The position numbers and the translations under genes were made by a program. A stretch of DNA of 64,000 nucleotides from Rhizobium redzepovicii. Its GTDB lineage: Bacteria > Pseudomonadota > Alphaproteobacteria > Rhizobiales > Rhizobiaceae. Position 1 is the first letter of the stretch; each line of letters begins with the position of its first letter. Shown piece after piece: positions 52,836 through 61,216 of the stretch. The stretch covers positions 176,367 to 240,366 of the forward strand of contig NZ_JAILYH010000012.1 of assembly GCF_019793435.1 (NCBI RefSeq), written 5' to 3'. The notes under the pieces were generated by a model, which had not been told where the DNA came from, ran no database searches, and was given only the letters and a program-made list of their open reading frames with translations.

Positions 52836-52935
52836 GTATGTGACACGGTCGACGTTACCCCATTGGCCGTCACATTTGTCTTGACGTCGACCATTTGTGA
52901 CAGGGTAGCCTTGAGCCTAAAGCTTGAGGTGACAC
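52836..52935. promoter_or_regulatory. Resolvase recombination (res-like) region
   Basis: Just before the resolvase gene, the motif TGTGACA recurs in both orientations: TGTGACACGGTCGACG, CCGTCACAT, GTCGACCATTTGTGACA, GGTGACACATGAC. Inverted GTCGAC-containing half-sites like these are how serine resolvases mark their crossover and accessory sites. The gene's promoter must lie here too. Confidence 0.6.
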
Positions 52936-53487
52936 ATGACAAAAATAGGGTACGCCCGCGTCAGTACGATCGACCAGGATTTTGAAATTCAGCAACAACG
53001 CCTGAGAGCCGAAGGCTGTGTGATCGTGCGGGCAGAAAAGGTCTCTGGCGCGAGCCGCGATGGCCGAACTGAACTGGCAACCATCATCGAATTCCTCCGT
53101 GAAGGTGATGAGTTGATGGTGACTCGGCTTGATCGCCTCGGCCGTGACACCCGCGATGTGCTGAACATCGTCCATGAATGCGAGCAGCGCGGAGCTTTCG
53201 TAACGATACTTGATCCACATGTCTCGACGCACGGTGAGATGGGGCCTGTCATTTTAACGGTTCTGGGCATGGTTGCTCAAATGGAGCGGCGCTTCATAAA
53301 GGAGCGCCAGCGAGAAGGTATAGAGCGGGCCAAATCAGCCGGGCGGTACAAAGGAGGCAAGGTTCGAATTGACTATCAGAAGATTCTACAGTTGGCGGCA
53401 GCTGGCGTCGGCGCAACGGCAATTGCAAAAGAGATTGGATGCTCGCGAATGCAGGTCTACCGAGTCCTGGGCGCGGCCAGCGCGTGA
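52936..53487 (+). CDS. Serine resolvase/invertase family recombinase
   Basis: A 183-residue small serine recombinase. The catalytic Ser10 is in IGYARVSTIDQD; Arg residues of VTRLDRLGRDTRD and the long E helix MVAQMERRFIKERQREGIER are intact. A C-terminal HTH (about 148-180, GVGATAIAKEIGCSRMQVYRVL) binds the site. Such enzymes resolve cointegrates of Tn3-type elements or invert segments. Repeated TGTGACA half-sites lie immediately upstream. No Tn3-type transposase is nearby, so it may serve the island's own module. Confidence 0.93.
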   Translation: MTKIGYARVSTIDQDFEIQQQRLRAEGCVIVRAEKVSGASRDGRTELATIIEFLREGDELMVTRLDRLGRDTRDVLNIVHECEQRGAFVTILDPHVSTHGEMGPVILTVLGMVAQMERRFIKERQREGIERAKSAGRYKGGKVRIDYQKILQLAAAGVGATAIAKEIGCSRMQVYRVLGAASA

Positions 53488-53585
53488 CCACTTTGCGCGT
53501 TAAACCAGCCAGAGTTCTTCACGACGCTACACTCCAACAGCAGAATCTGTTAGTGACATTCGCAGTCCGCTAATCTCGCCCTGCT

Positions 53586-54266
53586 ATGGAGTTCTTTTTG
53601 CAAGACGTTCTGATCGAAAGGCGTCAGGTTGTGCGGATACATCTCGATCAACTTGAACGATCCATCGCACCCAGTGCGCCACGGGAAGGCGAGGCAATCT
53701 ATGCCAGCATCGCGTTGCGCTTTCTGATGGACGATAACGCGCTGGGCGCTGTTGCTAATGAGTTCGGAATTGTCATTGAAATCGATGTCCCCGACTTCAC
53801 AGGAACTCCGCTAACTCAGGCGATTGTGTTTGCTGCAGGCGGTTATCCTTATGGTGATCATGTCACCGAGGCCTATTATGCTTATCGCGCGTCCGGGCCC
53901 CAGAGTCCTCACCGCCGGCAGTTTGAAGAAAACCTGAAGACGTCGCCCCGAAGTCCATCCGTGAAAACGCTTAAGTACACCAAGTTCCTGGCTACGCCTT
54001 GCCTAGGGTTTGCCGGTGAGATTGTCGATCGCGCGACCCTCATCCGCTATGTCGCCAACAAGTGCGGCGGGGCCCACCACCATAGTTCTCGCACCAAGTT
54101 CGACACGATCGACAATAGGCTAACCGATATTGGGCACGGACTGCGGGTTCGCGGCGATGGTATGTCTGTGGTGTTCATGGAAACTCTCGGGACTGCTTGG
54201 TTTTTGCTCCAAAGCCCTGGTGTCACCGCGTTGCGGACCGCGCTTGCCTCAGGTTGTGGCCCGTAG
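53586..54266 (+). CDS. Hypothetical protein next to the resolvase
   Basis: 226 residues, 98 bases after the resolvase and about 130 before the DUF262 gene, in the same direction. An N-terminal charged helix (RRQVVRIHLDQLERSIA) is followed by a mixed region with CGGAHHHSSRTKFDTIDNRL near the middle (His/Cys-rich, perhaps metal-binding). I do not recognise the family. Its position between recombinase and endonuclease suggests cargo of the same module. Confidence 0.6.
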   Translation: MEFFLQDVLIERRQVVRIHLDQLERSIAPSAPREGEAIYASIALRFLMDDNALGAVANEFGIVIEIDVPDFTGTPLTQAIVFAAGGYPYGDHVTEAYYAYRASGPQSPHRRQFEENLKTSPRSPSVKTLKYTKFLATPCLGFAGEIVDRATLIRYVANKCGGAHHHSSRTKFDTIDNRLTDIGHGLRVRGDGMSVVFMETLGTAWFLLQSPGVTALRTALASGCGP

Positions 54267-54395
54267 TGCAAGGCGGTCTCGGACATTCAATAAGTAGGTT
54301 CGACATTGCGGCAAAAGCTCAACTACTTCCTCGGGAAGTTGACTTATCTAGTCCCAAAAAGCGGACAAGCAGATCATTCACACGGGGCTTTATTC

Positions 54396-56216
54396 ATGAA
54401 TAAACAGATCGATCCGCAGGACCGGAACATTAAATCTCTTTTCCAGGACTTCTATCGTGTGCCCGATTATCAGCGGGAGTACGTTTGGGGAGAGACGGAT
54501 CCCCGCGGCGAAGGTGGCGAAGAGGTCGAGCAATTTTTGAGCGACATCTACAGCGAGTACCAGAATGCTAGTAAGAACGACGCGCCTGAGTATTTCATCG
54601 GGACCGTCGTCGTTTGCCGCGAGGACAGCGACGTTTTCGATCTCATCGACGGTCAGCAGCGAACCACAACCGCCTATCTTACATTATGCGCGCTCCGCGA
54701 TATGCTGGTCACTTTGAATGCAGAAGTTCCAGAAGAGCTTCCCGGGCAGATAATCTATAGCTCCACCAACTGGCAGGGCGAGACAACGCAAAGCCTAAGG
54801 CTTGACCTTCAATACGAAGATGCCGGCGACGTCCTCAGAAGGTATGCGGAAGGTGCAGGCACCGACGCCCCCAGCGATGGGACGAGGTCGATCCGAAATC
54901 TCTACAACGCCTATCTCACAATCAAGGAATTCATTGAGACCACGCTTAAGAACGATCCAACGGAAGTGCGCCGCTTCTACGGCTACTTCACCAACAAGGT
55001 GAAGATTATCCGGATCGAAACTCCAACCGTAGCCGTGGCGTTGAAAATATTCGAAACGATCAATGATCGCGGCGTCGGCCTCGACGCCATGGACTTGCTC
55101 AAAAACCTTCTATTCATGAACGCGAAGGGCGAGGAGTTTAGCAAGCTGAAAACTGTGTGGAAACAGCTCACCGATGCTATCTATCTGGCCAACGAAAAGC
55201 CGCTCCGGTTCCTGAGGTACTATCTGCTTGCGGCTCATGATGTCGACGGAAGGCTTCGTGAAGACGCGATCTACGATTGGTTTCGGAAGAACGCGGAGCA
55301 AACCAATCATGAAAAGAAACCGCTCATTTTTGCCGGAAAGCTGCTTGACGCTGCCAAGGCGTATGCTCACTTCGCGAAGGGCCGGAACGTCGCTGGGGAA
55401 GAAGAGGCGGGGATCATCAACACCCGTCTCCTCGGCGGAAAGTCCATAAAACAGCACTTTATTCTCCTGCTTGCTGGCCGCTCCCTATCCCCTGCGAATT
55501 TCACCAAACTTGCCGACGAACTGGAGAAAACCATGTTCGTTTGGCTACTGACCGGCACGTCAGGTAAAGAGTATGAGAGACGTATTATCGAAGCTGCGCA
55601 TCAGCTCAACAAAATCGCTGATGCGCAGCTCGAACTGTTTTTGGAGAAAACCTTGCGTGCCGAGCGTCAAACGCTGGCCGTAGAATTCCGGAGGACATTG
55701 CTTGGTCTGAAGACCTGGCAGCTCCGCGGCTTCCGTCTTCGCTATCTCCTGGCAAAGCTCACGCAGTATATCGACCTGCAGGCATACGGCCCGAGTGCAT
55801 CCCGCGACCGCCTGTCCGACTACACGGCCGGCGGAAACGACATCGAGCACATCTTGGCATCGAATGCTTCTGCCGAGGCCGCGGAAGAGTTCGGCGAGGG
55901 TGCCGCCGATATCCATATTCGCCAGTGTCTCGGCAACCTGTTACTCATCGAAAAAGCGATCAACAGGGCGCTCCAGAACGGCCGGTATTCCGGAAAAATC
56001 GTGGCGTATGAGCAGTCGAAATTCCTGCTAACGAAGTGTCAGGCGGATGCTGCCTCGCACGAAGTGGGCAAAGACGACAAGATTACGGCAACCGTGCGCC
56101 AGCTCGAAAGCTGGCAACGTTGGAATGCAATAGCTGTCACGGAGCGTCAGGAGTTTCTGAGTAACCTGGCGGATGTCGTATGGGACATCCCAATGCCTTT
56201 AGCATCGAGCAACTGA
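54396..56216 (+). CDS. GmrSD-like type IV restriction endonuclease (DUF262 + DUF1524)
   Basis: A 606-residue protein starting at MNKQIDPQD. The DUF262 (GmrS/ParB-like NTPase) half has YRVPDYQREYVW and the DGQQRTTTAYL motif at Asp85. The DUF1524 (GmrD, HNH-like nuclease) half has NDIEHIL at about 481-487 with His485, and RQCLGNLLLIEKAINRALQN. GmrSD enzymes cut phage DNA carrying modified (glucosylated hydroxymethyl) cytosines. Here both halves are in one chain, as in many bacterial homologues. The true HNH line-up cannot be checked, so activity is assumed, not shown. Confidence 0.82.
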   Translation: MNKQIDPQDRNIKSLFQDFYRVPDYQREYVWGETDPRGEGGEEVEQFLSDIYSEYQNASKNDAPEYFIGTVVVCREDSDVFDLIDGQQRTTTAYLTLCALRDMLVTLNAEVPEELPGQIIYSSTNWQGETTQSLRLDLQYEDAGDVLRRYAEGAGTDAPSDGTRSIRNLYNAYLTIKEFIETTLKNDPTEVRRFYGYFTNKVKIIRIETPTVAVALKIFETINDRGVGLDAMDLLKNLLFMNAKGEEFSKLKTVWKQLTDAIYLANEKPLRFLRYYLLAAHDVDGRLREDAIYDWFRKNAEQTNHEKKPLIFAGKLLDAAKAYAHFAKGRNVAGEEEAGIINTRLLGGKSIKQHFILLLAGRSLSPANFTKLADELEKTMFVWLLTGTSGKEYERRIIEAAHQLNKIADAQLELFLEKTLRAERQTLAVEFRRTLLGLKTWQLRGFRLRYLLAKLTQYIDLQAYGPSASRDRLSDYTAGGNDIEHILASNASAEAAEEFGEGAADIHIRQCLGNLLLIEKAINRALQNGRYSGKIVAYEQSKFLLTKCQADAASHEVGKDDKITATVRQLESWQRWNAIAVTERQEFLSNLADVVWDIPMPLASSN

Positions 56217-56260
56217 CAAGGAGCACCAGCGCCTCCACGGCGGGAATGTGCGCGGACTAC

Positions 56261-56350
56261 GTGACACGACCAAGGACCAGTCGGTCTGTTTCCAGCTTGG
56301 TAGCGGTCGTGTCACGGCAAAGTTTAAGCTTTTAGCCACGGCGTCACATC
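56261..56350. repeat. Inverted repeat resembling the resolvase sites
   Basis: GTGACACGACC (56261-56271) and GGTCGTGTCAC (56305-56315) form an 11-bp inverted repeat. It is followed by AAGCTTTTAGCC and GGCGTCACAT, which in reverse complement resembles the res-like region at 52836-52935. It lies in the 291-bp gap after the DUF262 gene, which otherwise shows no gene. Confidence 0.55.
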
Positions 56351-56507
56351 TGGCAGCTTGCCGCCTCAAAGTTACCGTTTGAACGATATGAAGTGACGGC
56401 GCACCAGCCTATACCCACTTTTTACCCTGCCCAGGGCAGCTATGCTGGAATGACCATCCGCCTATTCGGGGAACAAATAATCTGGCTTCGATGAATGTCG
56501 ATTCGCC

Positions 56508-57848
56508 CTAGTAAATCCAGCTGAGCAACCGTCGTGGTGGGTCATCGCCACCTGTGACAGACGCGTTAATCTTATAAATGGTATCGAGCTTTGCGCGAAT
56601 ATGCGGAAGCGCCGGATAAAAAAGATGGAAAATATCTTCTGATCTGGTCGCTGCGCAATTCTCACTGTCGCTGGCCCAATTTCGCCATTGGCGATACACG
56701 CTTAATCTGCGGTTCTTGAGCATCTGCCAATACGCTTCTTCTTCATCCGTATTCACCTCAGCACGCGTTGCCGCGAACAGCCAAATCCAGTCAACAGCAG
56801 ACACCGCCAGCGTGACGGGCAGCTCGAAGCGCGCCGCTTGCGTTGTACAATTTAAAACGCCGTAGATATCACTGCAGCATTCGTCAACGGTCCGCCTCGG
56901 TCGCGCCTTGCCTTTCAACACATCGGTGTCGACCCACTTATACATTGCTGCAGCGTTAGTGATCTCCTTTCTGTTGTCGGTCAGATAATGCCCGAGTTCG
57001 TGGCCTGCAAGAAAATGAAACATCATAGACTTGCTCGCCTGGAGCAGATAGGAGCGTCGTTTTTCAAACTCAGGCCCAGTTCCGCCAACCGAGCCGTAGA
57101 GATCAAGAAACTCTTTCGTCGATCTAATTTTAAGCAACGTTTCGAGGCAAGAGCGCTCGGAATCGGTACAGGTTACAAAGGTGTCAACTAGAGATGCCGC
57201 AATTTCCGATTTGCTGGCGAGGCAGTTGCGCAAGTAACCCGGAACATCTTCATCATGCAGGGAAACTTCTGGATATTTGCCTTTGGGCCAATATACCATT
57301 AATCGCAACAAGTGGCCCAGAGCCGCCTCAAGTCTGTCGCTCAACCCCAGTGGAAAAGCTGCAAAAAGTGCGAGGCTGTCATATAGGAAATCGTGATCTA
57401 GACAGATTATCCAGGCCTCAAATTTCCGCCACTCGGGCGAACCGGATAGAAGCTCCTCTGTAGTGGTATATTTTGTGCAGACTGCCTTAAGAGCGCCTGA
57501 ACGCAACAGGATGATCTGCCACCCGCCCCTGCTCGCTAAGTCCCTGCTTCGAAGAAAAAAATCGATCTCGGGAGCAAAGCCCCCGAGTTCCCGGGTGAAT
57601 TGGAACCAAGTGTAGATCTTAGCGCCCTCAAACTTGCTGCTCCCAAGGATGGCGCGGTCGATCCAAGGGACGCCTATCTCGGTCCAAGTGGCAGTCGGCA
57701 GAGCATCCCGCAACAATACCTCACCCGTGGCGTCATAAAGATGTAGACCAGCAAAACGACTTTTCCATCGCCCGGCTGCTGCTCCTGAAAGCGGTTCCGC
57801 ACCGATGTACCGCTTTCTCAAGCTATCTAGATCGTCGAGGTCGGGCAT
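56508..57848 (-). CDS. Cytoplasmic zinc metalloprotease-like protein (HELGH)
   Basis: A 446-residue protein with the gluzincin/zincin motif HELGH at His283-Glu284-x-x-His287 (FLAGHELGHYLTD), and VDECCSDIYG about 40 residues later, whose Glu can be the third zinc ligand. There is no signal peptide or membrane segment, so it acts in the cytoplasm. The long N-terminal region (1-270) is unrecognised. Its ATG overlaps the stop of the 79-residue gene (TAATG), so the two are translated together. In this cassette it could process the modified peptide or act as a toxic effector protease. Confidence 0.75.
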   Translation of the reverse strand: MPDLDDLDSLRKRYIGAEPLSGAAAGRWKSRFAGLHLYDATGEVLLRDALPTATWTEIGVPWIDRAILGSSKFEGAKIYTWFQFTRELGGFAPEIDFFLRSRDLASRGGWQIILLRSGALKAVCTKYTTTEELLSGSPEWRKFEAWIICLDHDFLYDSLALFAAFPLGLSDRLEAALGHLLRLMVYWPKGKYPEVSLHDEDVPGYLRNCLASKSEIAASLVDTFVTCTDSERSCLETLLKIRSTKEFLDLYGSVGGTGPEFEKRRSYLLQASKSMMFHFLAGHELGHYLTDNRKEITNAAAMYKWVDTDVLKGKARPRRTVDECCSDIYGVLNCTTQAARFELPVTLAVSAVDWIWLFAATRAEVNTDEEEAYWQMLKNRRLSVYRQWRNWASDSENCAATRSEDIFHLFYPALPHIRAKLDTIYKINASVTGGDDPPRRLLSWIY

Positions 57849-58087
57849 TATTTGTCTGCGAGATCTACTGTGACTATTGCCTGCTTATCCTTTCCGAGCT
57901 TCTTCAGGAGGTCCACGATTGCACCGACCAGCGTAAGGACTGGTGGCGCCCAATTGATGATGAACTCGATAACTTGGACGGCGTCTACCCCCTCGTGCTC
58001 CATACGTTGAAAGGGAATGCCTTGAGATTCCAAAAGCTGCTCAAGTTCCTGGCTGGTTTGATCTGATGCCTTGATCCTCAGTTCCAT
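57848..58087 (-). CDS. Small protein resembling effector-associated constant component (EACC1-like)
   Basis: 79 residues. The layout is an N-terminal strand (MELRIKAS), a helix (SQELEQLLESQG), a middle VDAVQVIEFI, a hydrophobic segment (VLTLVGAIVDLL, about 50-62) and a C-terminal strand (AIVTVDLAD). This is close to the EACC1 proteins described by Aravind and colleagues, which accompany effectors such as proteases in NTP-dependent conflict systems. The match is by pattern only. It overlaps the metalloprotease start (TAATG) and follows the subtilase by 162 bases. Confidence 0.5.
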   Translation of the reverse strand: MELRIKASDQTSQELEQLLESQGIPFQRMEHEGVDAVQVIEFIINWAPPVLTLVGAIVDLLKKLGKDKQAIVTVDLADK

Positions 58088-58249
58088 ATGCCGTCCTCTA
58101 ACTTTTGTGTGTTGTAGGAGGTGGTTTTCAATGGACCATGGACGCTCCGCCGGAGGTACTCATCTCAATGCCTTCCCGTGCCAACGGGTGGCGTTTTAGA
58201 AGACCAACTATGGATATAACGGTCATTGTTGGCCTGCGGCGAAATCGCA

Positions 58250-59506
58250 CTAGTCTAAATTCAGCGCTGTGATCAACCTCGCGATATCAGGTTTACCTTT
58301 GCCTGCACGGTCCAGAGGTAGCGTTGGATTCACTGCCAAGCAATTTAAGAGGATTTCAGCCGCCTTTAAAGGCCGGGCCGCCGGGTCTTTCCGCCGCAAA
58401 GCAGAGAGTATTAGGGCTAACAGGCCGGTAATATGGGGAGCCGCCATGGATGTCCCAGAGTCCGATAGGTAGTCTCCACCGGGGATTGGTTGAACTATCT
58501 CGGCACCCGGGGCAATCAAATCTGGCACTGCAAAGGGGGAAGTTTGGGCGAAACGAGACGGCTGCTCGGCGCCCTTCAACGACGGAATAGTGACGTTAGA
58601 CCAATCTACGGTGCCACCGCCGCTATAATCCCAAATGTTGCCGTTTCTATCAAAGGCTCCCACGCGGATTAACCGTGGGTCGCTCGAAACAGGCGGATAG
58701 TTACCGGGGGAGCGAGACGGATACTCGCCTGGCACGCCCCATTCGTTTCCTATAGCAGCAACTACCACCGCACCGGTTGATAAAAGAGCATCGACCGATT
58801 CCGCCCATTCTTCATGAAGTCCCGGCCAGCCCAAGGACAGATTCACAAAATCCACCTTCTGGTCACAGAGCCATCTAAGACCCGCGTCGATGCTTGCCAC
58901 GGTCCCCACGTTACCCGTCTGGAGCACTCTAGCGATATGCAAATCCACTCCCGGAGCCACCCCTCGCAACTTTCCGTCATTTTCACCTGCGATAATGCTG
59001 GTGCAAAAAGTGCCGTGGTAATGAGAGAAGGTGGGTTTTGCTTTCTCATCGCTGATCAAAACTCCGGAAGCATCACGCTGTATTTCTTTGGATCCGTTTG
59101 CGTTGAAAGACGCAAAGGACTTAAGCCGCCCCTCAAGAACCAGCTTCTGAAATGTCTTTAGTGAGGCGTCCATTCCCGAGTCAGCAACACCGATACGCAC
59201 TCCTGCGCCTTTGACGCCAGCATCCCAAAATCTGTTAACGTCGAAGGCTGTTTTAGTAATTCCCCAGTTGTCGGTGTTTGAAACGATATCACCTCCGGCG
59301 CCGCCGGGACGCCGTAAATTGAAGGCTATAGTTCTGTTGTTGAATACCGCCTCGGCGGTGTCGATATAGTCCATCACAAATTTCTGGGATACGACGAGCG
59401 TTCCAGGGCCAATTAATCTGCCACCATCAAGTGGTGGGATTATTTTTTTCTGAAGCCTGACTAAGAAGTGGTCACTTTCTGTAGCGCCCGCCGGTGTGTC
59501 ACTCAT
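58250..59506 (-). CDS. Subtilisin-like serine protease (S8), cytoplasmic
   Basis: A 418-residue S8 protease with its complete triad: Asp109 (VADSGMD), His164 (HYHGTFC), oxyanion Asn254 (AAIGNEWG) and Ser353 (DSGTSMAAPHITG). There is no signal peptide; an N-terminal stretch of about 95 residues precedes the catalytic domain, and it may be inhibitory or bind partners. The gene lies 11 bases after the radical SAM gene. In peptide-natural-product systems S8 proteases often cut the leader from the modified precursor; here that is inferred from position. Confidence 0.88.
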   Translation of the reverse strand: MSDTPAGATESDHFLVRLQKKIIPPLDGGRLIGPGTLVVSQKFVMDYIDTAEAVFNNRTIAFNLRRPGGAGGDIVSNTDNWGITKTAFDVNRFWDAGVKGAGVRIGVADSGMDASLKTFQKLVLEGRLKSFASFNANGSKEIQRDASGVLISDEKAKPTFSHYHGTFCTSIIAGENDGKLRGVAPGVDLHIARVLQTGNVGTVASIDAGLRWLCDQKVDFVNLSLGWPGLHEEWAESVDALLSTGAVVVAAIGNEWGVPGEYPSRSPGNYPPVSSDPRLIRVGAFDRNGNIWDYSGGGTVDWSNVTIPSLKGAEQPSRFAQTSPFAVPDLIAPGAEIVQPIPGGDYLSDSGTSMAAPHITGLLALILSALRRKDPAARPLKAAEILLNCLAVNPTLPLDRAGKGKPDIARLITALNLD

Positions 59507-59517
59507 TCTTTAGCCCC

Positions 59518-60861
59518 CTAGTCAAAAGAAAGTCGTTGACCGATGTACTCGACGTAAGATTCAATTTGGAATTTAATGGCCTCGCAAGGCGGCTTCGTCG
59601 CATTCATGTTAATACGAGGATGAGAACAGCCTCCCATGCAGAGCGGAAGAACTTTACAGGAAGAACAAGATTTATAGGTGAACGGGGCGAAATTGGTCCA
59701 GACAGTGCTATTATTTTCAGTAAGGCGGCTCTCAACCCACTCGAGCACGTTCCCAAGCGCCTCTGACTTCGCTCCCGCGCTCAGCCAGCACCTGCTGACA
59801 AACCCTTCCGGATCAACTACATACATATTGCCGCTTGTTGCACTGCAAAATTGTGTCTTGGGAGTTAGCCGTTGGCTGATCTTGCGCAGATCGACCGGCT
59901 CCTGCAGTAGGTGTTTTAATTCGAACTCCGCAAAATCCTTCCGGCTGACCACGTTGTGGCTTTCGGTCACGACGCCGCCGTCGTCGGGCTTAAAGCGATG
60001 ACCGTGATTATCAACCTTTACCTTAGCTTCGCCTTCATAGTCGCTAACGCGAGCAAAATGCGAGATTTCGGCTAGGCCATAAGTCTTAAGACATTCCAGA
60101 ATTTCGGAGGAATCACCTTTGTTTTCCTTGGTTAAATTAATCCGGATTTGAATGTCCAACCAATTTCGGGCTGCTATGACATTTCTCAGAATAAGTGAGG
60201 GTGTTCGATCCGGCTTGAGGACGCCTCGTTTAGACCAGCCGTCATCAATTAAGGCATCGAATGAGATCTGAGCTAGATTGAAGCCGATTTCGCTCAATTT
60301 TCTAGCAGTGTTTTCCGACAGAAGTGCTCCGTTGGTAACAATGCGCATGGGCTTCAAGTGAATGGCCCTATCTAGAGCCAATCTATTGAGCCGCTCGCCG
60401 AGGTAGATAACGGCCTCCTTGCATCGGAGTGGCTCGCCGCCATACCATGTGCAACTCAGCTCCGTGAATTTTCCGCGATCAAGCTGAGCGGCTATAAAAT
60501 CAACGGTAGCCGATTGGACATCAGCCGACATCCCGCCGTCCACGCGATACTCGTCCTGATAACAATAACTACAGGCACGGTTGCATCCGAGTGTTGGAAC
60601 CAATGTGACGTGCAGTACTCGATTGTCCGCCCTGTTGCCGACATAGCGAGCGGTGATCTCTTGTAATTCATCGCCACGAGTCAAGACGCCAGCATCATAC
60701 AGTGGGGGGAGTTCAGCGTCGTCAATATCGTCACCGCGTTGAAGTGCTGCCGCGAGCTGGTTAGTTATTGAAACGAAAGAGCCTGTGCGCGCATTGTATA
60801 CGACGCATGCGTTGCTTCTGTGCGTGAAAAAATTGTAGTTTGACAGAGTATATTGTGCCAT
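59518..60861 (-). CDS. Radical SAM/SPASM peptide-modifying enzyme
   Basis: 447 residues. The SAM/4Fe4S cluster motif is C93-x-x-x-C97-x-x-C100 (GCNRACSYCYQD), with YGGEPLRC near 146 and TNGALLSE beyond it. The C-terminal SPASM domain (about 335-430) has cysteines in TQFCSAT, VSRCWLSAG, KSCSSCKVLPLCMGGC and KPPCEAI, which bind two auxiliary clusters. An N-terminal extension (1-75, VYNARTGSFVSIT) resembles that of RiPP maturases and may bind the precursor. It probably makes thioether or carbon-carbon links in a peptide; the 60-residue gene just upstream is the obvious substrate. Confidence 0.92.
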   Translation of the reverse strand: MAQYTLSNYNFFTHRSNACVVYNARTGSFVSITNQLAAALQRGDDIDDAELPPLYDAGVLTRGDELQEITARYVGNRADNRVLHVTLVPTLGCNRACSYCYQDEYRVDGGMSADVQSATVDFIAAQLDRGKFTELSCTWYGGEPLRCKEAVIYLGERLNRLALDRAIHLKPMRIVTNGALLSENTARKLSEIGFNLAQISFDALIDDGWSKRGVLKPDRTPSLILRNVIAARNWLDIQIRINLTKENKGDSSEILECLKTYGLAEISHFARVSDYEGEAKVKVDNHGHRFKPDDGGVVTESHNVVSRKDFAEFELKHLLQEPVDLRKISQRLTPKTQFCSATSGNMYVVDPEGFVSRCWLSAGAKSEALGNVLEWVESRLTENNSTVWTNFAPFTYKSCSSCKVLPLCMGGCSHPRINMNATKPPCEAIKFQIESYVEYIGQRLSFD

Positions 60862-60883
60862 ATGCCCCCGCCTCTCCTAGATA

Positions 60884-60905
60884 CGCCCTGCAAATTTGCA
60901 GGGCG
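60884..60905 (-). terminator. Perfect palindrome between peptide and radical SAM genes
   Basis: CGCCCTGCAAA / TTTGCAGGGCG has 11-bp arms with no spacer, so it would fold into a hairpin in the transcript. It lies in the 50-base gap after the peptide stop. It could reduce transcription or stabilise the peptide message, so that peptide is made in excess over enzyme, as in many RiPP operons. Confidence 0.6.
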
Positions 60906-60911
60906 CCTAGA

Positions 60912-61094
60912 TTAGTTGAACTGAACTACGCAATCCCCTGCGCCACCGACCCCAGAAGATGCTACGTTTATAGCTTTAATGGTATATGCCCCTTCGGCAA
61001 CCTGTTCACCATTCTTCACTTCAATCACCAACACAGTGTCTTTTCCAAGCTTTACTATCTTGGCATCACCAACATTCGGTTTTTGATTGGCCAT
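60912..61094 (-). CDS. Candidate precursor peptide of the radical SAM cassette
   Basis: 60 residues starting MANQKPNVGDAKIVKLG, with GAGGAGG 8 bases before the ATG (61094); the longer frame would begin inside the promoter. The first 40 residues are regular and charged (leader-like). The C terminus is SSGVGGAGDCVVQFN, Gly-rich with the only cysteine, as expected for a modified core. It lies directly upstream of the radical SAM gene, behind a TTGACA promoter. I do not recognise the family; it could also be a small structured partner protein. Confidence 0.7.
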   Translation of the reverse strand: MANQKPNVGDAKIVKLGKDTVLVIEVKNGEQVAEGAYTIKAINVASSGVGGAGDCVVQFN

Positions 61095-61124
61095 TTTATG
61101 TTCCTCCTCAACAGAACAACTACA

Positions 61125-61154
61125 ATTAGTGATATATGTGTTGCATTTTGTCAA
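61125..61154 (-). promoter_or_regulatory. Promoter of the peptide operon
   Basis: On the minus strand TTGACA (61154-61149) is separated by 18 bases from ACTAAT (61130-61125). The perfect -35, the AT-rich spacer and the distance of about 30 bases to the start codon fit a sigma-70 promoter for the cassette. Confidence 0.55.
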
Positions 61155-61216
61155 ACCATTTATTTTCGGTTGAGCTAAAACACGTATGCCTTGGAAATTT
61201 CGGAAGAGGGTTCAAA

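Noticed and set aside
58250..59506. Subtilase considered as a secreted housekeeping protease
   Set aside because: It lacks a signal peptide and sits 11 bases behind a radical SAM gene, so a cytoplasmic role in the cassette is more likely.
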